NCBI GenBank assembly: GCA_031254635.1
Contig: JAIRUB010000015.1
Coordinates: 1 to 11,131 of the forward strand
DNA from: Prevotellaceae bacterium
GTDB lineage: Bacteria > Bacteroidota > Bacteroidia > Bacteroidales > UBA932
Reading direction: 5' to 3'
DNA length: 11,131 bases
Shown here: one piece after another, positions 1-5,604 of the stretch
Layout: every line of letters starts with the position of its first letter
How positions within the stretch are numbered: position 1 is the first letter of the stretch
The notes under the pieces: model-generated
What the model was told of the DNA's origin: nothing
The model's database searches: none
Seen by the model: only the letters and a program-made list of their open reading frames with translations
Translations under genes and position numbers: made by a program

Positions 1-1133
1 CTCCGGCTGAGTTAGCCGTTCCTGTGATTAAAAATATTTTAGAAGAAACAAAAATCAATCCCGCAGAAATAGATGAGGTTATTGTCGGCAATATTTTGAT
101 GGCAGGACAAAGGCAGGGCGTAGCTCGCCAAGCGGCTGTTAAAGCCGGTATTCCGCACAGCGTACCGGCTTATGGGCTGAATATGATTTGCGGCAGCGGC
201 ATGAAAAGTATTATCAATGCCTGTCAAAGCATCAAACTTGGCGAGGCGCATTTAATCTTAGCCGGTGGAACGGAAAGTATGTCCAATGCAAATTTTGTGA
301 TTCCGGGCAGCACCATGCGCAACGGTCAGAAGATGGGCGATTTCAAGGTGCTTGACCACATGGTGTACGATGGATTGACCGATGCCTTTGCCGATTATCA
401 CATGGGGGTTACGGCTGAAAATATTGCCGAGAAGTACAATATTTCGCGCGAAGCACAGGATTCTTTTAGTTGGCAATCGCAGCAAAAAGCCATTGCAGCC
501 ATTGATGCAGGCAAGTTTAAAGCCGAAATCGTGCCTGTGGATATTGTTACAAGAAAGGAAACCCTGCGTTTCGATACCGATGAGTACCCCAATCGTGCAA
601 CTTCTTTTGAAAAATTAGGTCAGTTGAAACCTGCCTTCAAAAAAGAGGGGACGGTTACTGCCGGTAACGCATCGGGCTTGAATGATGGCGCTTCTTTTGT
701 TTTATTGGCATCGGAGGAGGCTGTGAAAAAATATAATTTGACACCCTTAGCAGATATTATTGCTACCGGTCAGGGCGGCGTTGATCCTGCAATTATGGGC
801 ATGGGACCTGTTCCGGCTATTGCGGCAGCCTTACAAAGGGCGCAACTTAAATTGTCGGATATGCAATTGTTAGAATTGAATGAAGCCTTTGCCGCACAAT
901 CGCTTGGCGTTATGCAGCAACTTTGTGGCGACCATGGAATGACTTGCGAGCAACTGAGCGAAGTTACCAATGTTAACGGCGGAGCCATTGCTTTGGGACA
1001 CCCCATCGGCGCTTCGGGGAACCGTATTGTGGTAACCCTTGTTCATGAAATGCTGCGCCGTAAGCTGTCGCTCGGATTGGCCTCCTTGTGTATCGGCGGC
1101 GGAATGGGAACAGCAGTAGTGTTAAAAATGTGA
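1..1133 (+). CDS. Acetyl-CoA C-acetyltransferase (thiolase), 5' end outside window
   Basis: Thiolase-superfamily enzyme that condenses or cleaves acetyl-CoA/acetoacetyl-CoA and longer 3-ketoacyl-CoAs in the cytoplasm. The frame is open to the left edge and reads PAELAVP before the GTG at 24, so that GTG is internal. By comparison with E. coli AtoB, roughly 24 N-terminal residues are missing. Visible landmarks are the acyl-accepting cysteine in NMICGSGMKS (Cys codon 189-191), the LNEAFAAQ motif, the histidine motif GGAIALGHPIGASGNR and the C-terminal catalytic cysteine in CIGGGMGTA. All key residues are present, so the enzyme should be active. It is either a biosynthetic thiolase (AtoB/PhaA type) or a beta-oxidation thiolase; the sequence alone does not decide. 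No partner gene of fatty acid or butyrate metabolism is visible in the window. Confidence 0.95.
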   Translation, partial: PAELAVPVIKNILEETKINPAEIDEVIVGNILMAGQRQGVARQAAVKAGIPHSVPAYGLNMICGSGMKSIINACQSIKLGEAHLILAGGTESMSNANFVIPGSTMRNGQKMGDFKVLDHMVYDGLTDAFADYHMGVTAENIAEKYNISREAQDSFSWQSQQKAIAAIDAGKFKAEIVPVDIVTRKETLRFDTDEYPNRATSFEKLGQLKPAFKKEGTVTAGNASGLNDGASFVLLASEEAVKKYNLTPLADIIATGQGGVDPAIMGMGPVPAIAAALQRAQLKLSDMQLLELNEAFAAQSLGVMQQLCGDHGMTCEQLSEVTNVNGGAIALGHPIGASGNRIVVTLVHEMLRRKLSLGLASLCIGGGMGTAVVLKM

Positions 1134-1139
1134 TAATAT

Positions 1140-1207
1140 GCTAATGTGATAATTAAAGGCACATACTTTGCAGCTTCATTATCATATTGGCTCATTATCA
1201 CATTAGC
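1140..1207. repeat. Intergenic inverted repeat between thiolase and traB-like gene
   Basis: Two perfect 14-bp arms face each other: GCTAATGTGATAAT at 1140-1153 and its reverse complement at 1194-1207. A second, weaker pair lies within the same stretch (TGATAAT at 1131-1137 against ATTATCA at 1178-1184). The 40-base loop contains CATACTTTGC, which only loosely resembles a Bacteroidetes -7 box. The element fills most of the 96-bp spacer. It could end thiolase transcription or be a member of a dispersed palindromic repeat family; copy number cannot be judged here. Confidence 0.7.
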
Positions 1208-1229
1208 TCATTAATAAATTTTTAAGAAA

Positions 1230-2132
1230 ATGAAAAAAATAATTCTATTATTCACGCTGTTTGTTACAGTATGTAGTGCGTGTACGCAAACAGTAGCGCA
1301 GAAATCGGGTTCTTTGTTATGGAAAATTTCAGGAAAAGATTTGTCCAAGCCTTCCTATTTGCTGGGAACCTTACATTTGAAATCCGGCGAATATTTGGAC
1401 AGCATTCCGGGAGCAAGGGCAGCCTTGCAATCCTGCGAACAAGTGGTTGGCGAAATAAACACCTCGGATATGGCTGCGATGCAAATGCAGATGCAGCAAG
1501 CCATGATGATGAATTCCGATACCACTTACAGGATGCTTTATTCCGAGGAAGATTACCGCTTTGTAAATGAAAAAGTAACTTCATTCCTTGGCGCCGGATT
1601 AGGCCAGTTGGGAATGTTAAAACCGGCAGCGATTAATCAGATGGTTGTTGTTTTTGCTTACCAAAAATATTTTCCCGATATCAATATAGAAAACACTTTG
1701 GACATTTATATTCAGTCGGAAGCCGTAAAGGAACAAAAAACTGTTGTGGCATTGGAAACAGCCGAGCATCAAATTCATGTACTTTTTGGCATGACAAGCT
1801 TGCAACGTCAGGCTGATGATTTGTTATGTGCTATGAGGAATATAGATAAGCTGCTTGCTTTTGCACCTGAATTAATTGAAGATTATAATCGGGGCGATTT
1901 AGATAAACTATATCAAAGTTTAGAGAAAAACAACGAAATTTGTCCCTCAACTACTTCAGAAATGGATGCGCTGAATAAAGACCGAAATAATGCTTGGATG
2001 CAACAACTATCGGAAATAATGAAAGAAAAATCATCTTTCATCGCCGTTGGCGCACTGCACTTGGCAGGTGAAGAGGGTTTGCTGAATCTGTTGAAAGAAG
2101 CGGGGTATACGGTGGAACCGGTGGAATTGTAG
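1230..2132 (+). CDS. TraB/GumN-family exported protein
   Basis: A 300-residue member of the TraB/GumN (PrgY/TIKI-like) family, proposed on structural grounds to be metal-dependent peptidases; the substrate is unknown. The N-terminus is a signal peptide (MKKIILLFTLFVTVC) followed by SAC, an imperfect lipobox, so the protein is exported and may be a lipoprotein. The first family motif GTLH is at residues 46-49. The second, VGALHL, is at 273-278 and is followed by the usual Gly-rich helix and the ending GYTVEPVEL. Residues 81-95 hold seven methionines, unusually many. The start is the ATG after AAGAAA; no Shine-Dalgarno is seen. Codons 226-300 occur a second time at 3059-3286, on the far side of the BRO-type gene, so this 3' end may be a replacement tail brought by the insertion. 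Confidence 0.85.
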   Translation: MKKIILLFTLFVTVCSACTQTVAQKSGSLLWKISGKDLSKPSYLLGTLHLKSGEYLDSIPGARAALQSCEQVVGEINTSDMAAMQMQMQQAMMMNSDTTYRMLYSEEDYRFVNEKVTSFLGAGLGQLGMLKPAAINQMVVVFAYQKYFPDINIENTLDIYIQSEAVKEQKTVVALETAEHQIHVLFGMTSLQRQADDLLCAMRNIDKLLAFAPELIEDYNRGDLDKLYQSLEKNNEICPSTTSEMDALNKDRNNAWMQQLSEIMKEKSSFIAVGALHLAGEEGLLNLLKEAGYTVEPVEL

Positions 2133-2134
2133 TT
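1905..2134 (+). repeat. Direct repeat, copy A (3' end of the traB-like gene)
   Basis: These 230 bp are repeated without gaps at 3059-3288 (offset 1154). The first 74 bp and the last 65 bp are identical. All 14 mismatches fall between 1979 and 2069, giving about 94% identity overall. Copy A is in frame with the intact gene; copy B has no upstream part. Confidence 0.97.
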
Positions 2135-2152
2135 GCTGATTAGCAGTAAGTA

Positions 2153-2182
2153 TTGTTTATTTAAAATTCTTTCTTATATTTG
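2153..2182 (+). promoter_or_regulatory. Bacteroidetes-type promoter of the BRO/DinD-like gene
   Basis: TTG at 2153-2155, a 19-nt spacer and TATATTTG at 2175-2182 match the Bacteroidetes consensus (TTG, about 19 nt, TAnnTTTG) exactly. The promoter lies inside the inserted unit, downstream of the traB stop, so the BRO-type gene would bring its own transcription start wherever it moves. Transcription should start near 2188-2190, about 20 nt before the ATG at 2208. Confidence 0.7.
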
Positions 2183-2207
2183 TAATGTAAAATTCGCTAC
2201 TCCTAAT

Positions 2208-3035
2208 ATGAAAGAATTAAATAACAAAATTAAACTTTTTGAAGATAAAAAAATTCGTGCCTTATGGGATGAAAATACCGAAAAGTGGTGGTTTTCGGTA
2301 GTAGATATTATTGAAGCGCTTACTGGTAGCGATAACCCACAAGTATACTGGCGTGTTTTGAAAAAACGGCTTTCGGGCGAGGGAAATGAAACCGTTACAA
2401 ATTGTAACGGTTTGAAAATGCTTGCGCCTGACGGGAAAATGCGCCTTACAGATGTAGTTGATACCGTACAGGTTCTGCGATTAATACAATCTGTTCCAAG
2501 CAAAAAAGCCGAGCCATTTAAATTGTGGCTTGCTAAAGTTGGTAGTGAAAGAATAGATGAAACTGTTGATCCTGAACTATCCATTGACCGCGCTATACAA
2601 AACTATCGCAGATTAGGATATAGCGAAAACTGGATAAATCAGCGGATAAAATCCATTGAGGTACGCAAGGCATTGACTGACGAATGGAATAAAAGTAATG
2701 TACAGCAAGGTAAAGAATATGCCGAACTGACTGATTTAATGAGTAAAACATGGAGTGGAATGACCACACGCGAATATAAGAAGTTTAAAGGATTAAAAAA
2801 GGAAAACTTACGTGACAATATGACCAATACAGAACTTGTACTTAATATGTTGGCAGAAGTAGCTACAACTGATATATCCATTGAACGACAGCCTTCTTCT
2901 TTCAACGAAAGCGCTACAATAGCAAAGGAAGGCTCCAAAGTTGCAAAGATTGCTCGCAAACAAATCGAAAAAAGTACAGGAAAATCTGCAGTAAGCCCAT
3001 TGAATGCAAAAAAAGTATTAAGTATTGAAAATTGA
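2208..3035 (+). CDS. BRO-N / DinD-like DNA-binding family protein
   Basis: A 275-residue protein. Residues about 8-110 look like a BRO-N domain, found in phage antirepressors and baculovirus BRO proteins (WWFSVVDIIEALTGS at 27-41, then a conserved core containing TNCNGLKM). The C-terminal half resembles E. coli DinD, the DNA-damage-inducible protein: GLKKENLRDNMTNTELVLNM at 195-214 aligns with DinD GLKKNQKILDHMGSTELAANL. A role in DNA binding or damage response is inferred from family only. The ATG at 2208 is chosen over the TTG at 2133 because the upstream extension overlaps the promoter and looks non-coding. The gene sits between two copies of the 3' end of its neighbour, so it is the cargo of an insertion. 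No integrase or transposase accompanies it. GC looks moderate (24 of 60 in the line 2641-2700). Confidence 0.85.
   Translation: MKELNNKIKLFEDKKIRALWDENTEKWWFSVVDIIEALTGSDNPQVYWRVLKKRLSGEGNETVTNCNGLKMLAPDGKMRLTDVVDTVQVLRLIQSVPSKKAEPFKLWLAKVGSERIDETVDPELSIDRAIQNYRRLGYSENWINQRIKSIEVRKALTDEWNKSNVQQGKEYAELTDLMSKTWSGMTTREYKKFKGLKKENLRDNMTNTELVLNMLAEVATTDISIERQPSSFNESATIAKEGSKVAKIARKQIEKSTGKSAVSPLNAKKVLSIEN
2389..2413. repeat. 25-bp perfect palindrome inside the BRO-type gene
   Basis: AAACCGTTACAA (2389-2400), one central base, then TTGTAACGGTTT (2402-2413), with no mismatch. It lies within the coding sequence for residues 61-69 (ETVTNCNGL). As RNA it could form a stable stem; as DNA it could be a dimer-binding site. 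It may also be a by-product of coding for a conserved peptide. Confidence 0.85.
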
Positions 3036-3058
3036 GAGTGCTACATTCAAAAGCTTAA

Positions 3059-3286
3059 AAACTATATCAAAGTTTAGAGAAAAACAACGAAATTTGTCCC
3101 TCAACTACTTCAGAAATGGATGCGCTGAATAAGGACAGGAATGCAGCCTGGATGCAACAACTGCCGGAAATAATGAAAGAAAAATCATCCTTCATTGCTG
3201 TTGGCGCACTGCACTTAGCAGGGGAAGAGGGTTTGCTGAATCTGTTGAAAGAAGCGGGGTATACGGTGGAACCGGTGGAATTGTAG
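3059..3286 (+). pseudogene. Headless 3' remnant of the traB-like gene
   Basis: These 75 codons plus TAG match codons 226-300 of the gene at 1230-2132. The frame is open throughout, but the codon just before the match is TAA (3056-3058) and there is no upstream part or signal peptide, so it is not a functional gene by itself. Of 11 changed codons, nine are synonymous and two change the residue (Asn to Ala and Ser to Pro). That pattern indicates the two tails diverged while both were under protein-level selection, rather than after a recent local duplication. The simplest reading is that this is the original gene end, displaced when the BRO unit with its own tail entered upstream. It ends one base before the arcD-like gene, with which it converges. 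Confidence 0.93.
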
Positions 3287-3288
3287 TT
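3059..3288 (+). repeat. Direct repeat, copy B
   Basis: Second copy of the 230-bp repeat at 1905-2134. Homology starts abruptly at AAACTATATC (3059) and ends at 3288, two bases past the TAG, and so reaches the first stop-codon base of the convergent arcD-like gene. Recombination between the copies would delete 1154 bp and restore one intact traB-like gene. Confidence 0.97.
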
Positions 3289-4718
3289 TATATCACTATC
3301 TCCCCCGTAATCAACATAACTGCCGCTATAACAGCCATTACAGTAATTACGGCGAACAGCGCAATTTCGAACGGATTGCTGAAAACTTTTTTGCTATTTT
3401 CTTTCCGAACTTTTGCATATAGCAAAATTCCGGGCGCATATAAAATGGATACAACCAACAGATTTTCTATTCCCGCTGCGTAAACTAACCAAATGGCATA
3501 AATCGTACAAAGGGTAGCTATAATTATGTCCTTCTTTCGTCCCTTCGGTTTTTGAACATACGTTTCTCCGGTAATAGGCAGTTTCATTCCATACATACCG
3601 CTCAATAGATAGGGTAAAAGAATTGCTGTTGTAGAGATGAAAAATATGGCCTCATACGCCGCAGAGGATAAGAATGCGATTATGAGCAAAACCTGCGACA
3701 AACTATTTGTCAACAAAAGGCTGCTGACAGGTGCATTGTACCGGTTTTCTTTTGCAAATATTTTTGGCATGAGCCTGTCTTTTGCGCCCATATAAATCAC
3801 TTCTGCGGCAAGTATAGTCCACCCCAGCATGGCGCCCAAAACAGAAATTACCAATCCGATGTTTACAACTGCAGCACCCCAAGGGCCAACGATTTGCTCG
3901 AGTATATAGGCGGTGGAAGGGGTATTCAAAGCTGCTGCTTCCTGTTGCGACATATAGCCAAAGGTAAGCAGCGATATCAGCATATAGATTAAAAGCGCGC
4001 AAACCATGGCAATAATTGTTGCCCTGCCAATATCTTTTCTGATTTTGGCTCTTTCGGAAATAACGATTGCGCCTTCAATGCCGATGAACACCCATACTGT
4101 TACTAACATAATCGATTTAATTTGTGTTCCGATATTACCAAGGCCTGTGTCGGCACTAAAAAAATCGAAGGAGAATTTATCTATATTAAATACAGCCAAT
4201 AAAATAACGAGGAATAATAATATGGGGATGAATTTTGCAATTTGAACAACTACATTGAGAATAACGGCTCTTCGAACGCCTTTGCACACGAGATATTGAA
4301 TAAACCATATAATTGCGGTTCCGCCAATAAAGGCTGCGATTGTCAGGTGGTCGCGTTCAAATATTTCCGGGAAAAAGTAGGCTAAGGTATTAAAGATAAT
4401 CACAAAATAAGAGGCGTTGGCACAAACAGCGCTTAGCCAATATCCCCAAGCAGAATTAAAGCCTATGTAATCGCCGAAGCCTGCTCTGGCATAGCTGGCA
4501 ATACCGCTATTCAAATCGGGCTTGCGTAAAGAGAGGTTGCGGTACACAAGAACCAATGTCAGTATTCCTGCTCCGGTAACCACCCAGGCCAGCAGAATAC
4601 CAAGGGAGCCGGCTCTTTTAGCCATATTCGCCGGCAGGTCGGAAAACCCCGATCCGATCATAGCGCCAAGTATCAGAAAAATCAATGGCACCAAGGATAA
4701 TTTATTGAATTTTTTCAT
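3288..4718 (-). CDS. arcD: Arginine/ornithine antiporter, ArcD-like (APC superfamily)
   Basis: A 476-residue integral membrane amino acid antiporter of the basic amino acid/polyamine (APA) family. In its best-known role ArcD exchanges external arginine for ornithine and feeds the arginine deiminase pathway. Hydrophobic segments consistent with about 12-13 membrane helices span the protein. The first helix carries GAMIGSGFSDLP, the APC substrate-backbone motif, with GSGF in place of the GGGIF of Pseudomonas ArcD. Strong landmarks shared with Pseudomonas ArcD are GFNSAWGYWLSA, VTVWVFIGIEGA and the C-terminal AIWLVYAAG and LYAPGILLYAKV. The ATG at 4718 is preferred; the frame extends to a TTG at 4742 but the added residues look non-coding. 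No arcA, arcB or arcC is visible, so arginine/ornithine specificity is inferred from similarity. The gene converges on the traB remnant with a one-base gap. Confidence 0.87.
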   Translation of the reverse strand: MKKFNKLSLVPLIFLILGAMIGSGFSDLPANMAKRAGSLGILLAWVVTGAGILTLVLVYRNLSLRKPDLNSGIASYARAGFGDYIGFNSAWGYWLSAVCANASYFVIIFNTLAYFFPEIFERDHLTIAAFIGGTAIIWFIQYLVCKGVRRAVILNVVVQIAKFIPILLFLVILLAVFNIDKFSFDFFSADTGLGNIGTQIKSIMLVTVWVFIGIEGAIVISERAKIRKDIGRATIIAMVCALLIYMLISLLTFGYMSQQEAAALNTPSTAYILEQIVGPWGAAVVNIGLVISVLGAMLGWTILAAEVIYMGAKDRLMPKIFAKENRYNAPVSSLLLTNSLSQVLLIIAFLSSAAYEAIFFISTTAILLPYLLSGMYGMKLPITGETYVQKPKGRKKDIIIATLCTIYAIWLVYAAGIENLLVVSILYAPGILLYAKVRKENSKKVFSNPFEIALFAVITVMAVIAAVMLITGEIVI

Positions 4719-4739
4719 GTGATGTTTCTTTAGGCTGAA

Positions 4740-4773
4740 CAAAGGGTAAGGTTGAGAAAGGAATAGTTACCAA
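4740..4773 (-). promoter_or_regulatory. Weak candidate promoter of the arcD-like gene
   Basis: On the - strand TTG (4773-4771) is followed after 22 nt by TACCCTTTG (4748-4740), one base longer than the TAnnTTTG consensus. It lies in the 48-bp gap upstream of the ATG. The fit is imperfect, and cotranscription with the upstream nuclease gene is equally possible. Confidence 0.3.
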
Positions 4774-5560
4774 TATCTTGTTTCTAAATAATTTCTTAAA
4801 TAAGCATCATTAATGCTATTTAAGAATTCTTCGGGCGAAATGATTCTGTGTGTTTTTTCGTTTTTTAAACATGAATTCCATGTAGTCTTCATTTTCTTTT
4901 TGCTACAAGGATATATCTTATCTAATAAAGAGTCGTTTTCTTTTGGAATTACGTGAATATGAATATAATCGATGGCATTCAACTCTTCATTTTTATGATT
5001 TTCAATTTTCGTCATTTGCTCTACCCATAAAGTTTGACGCATTAGTTGATAAAATGGCTCAAAAAAATAAACAGAATTTTTGTAATTGCCCCTTTCTAAA
5101 TTTAGTTGCTTGTTATCTTTTAATTGTGTCGATTTAGTAATTAAATTTGAATACCTATCTAATCTTTCTGTGCCTTTTGCCTCATCGCCTTTTTTGTGAT
5201 TTTGTGACTTTTTATTGCTATCTTCGATTGATTTATCCCCGTTATCATAGTACTCTGTATATTTCCATTCTATTGGGAATATATATTTTTTACCACTTTC
5301 ATCTTCTGCATAAATCAATGCGTCAATAGAAGTACAATTATTTCCACGAGTTGGTTTTCGTCCTTTTTTACATTCGTTTAAATAATCTTTCTCGCTTACC
5401 ACTTCAAATGCAATATATTCAGAGGGTCTGTAAGAATTTCTTTTTTTTGCTGCTCTTGGCCTCTCCACAAATATTTACCATTCCCTTTATCTCCGTACAA
5501 AATTGAGGTTTTTTTAATTAAACTAATTTGTTTATCTCTTTGATTTTCTTTATAATTCAT
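4767..5560 (-). CDS. PD-(D/E)XK nuclease-like protein, frameshifted in an A8 tract
   Basis: The main frame (233 residues from a GTG at 5468) carries a PD-(D/E)XK-like core: Asp in CTSIDALIYA and Glu-x-Lys in PIEWKYTE, with an upstream helix glutamate in SEYIAFEVV. This suggests a restriction-type endonuclease; it recalls the Bacteroidetes family named PGN_0703 putative restriction endonuclease, from memory only. A better start is the ATG at 5560. Its frame reads MNYKENQRDKQISLIKK and on to GQEQQKK, then hits an A8 run (5441-5448) and stops after 54 residues. One extra A would join both frames into 264 residues, with Asp80, Glu98 and Lys100 as the core. The gene is strikingly AT-rich (15 GC of 60 at 4861-4920 against 33 of 60 in lipA-lipB at 6481-6540), suggesting foreign origin. 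No methyltransferase lies nearby. It starts 44 bp after the lipA-lipB stop. Confidence 0.6.
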
Positions 5561-5604
5561 AATATTATTAGTTTAAAATTGACATCTTTTATTATTGACA
5601 TAGT

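Noticed and set aside
2133..2207. Longer N-terminus of the BRO-type protein from a TTG at 2133
   Set aside because: The extension overlaps a perfect promoter (2153-2182), so this region is upstream of the transcript; ATG 2208 gives the typical start.
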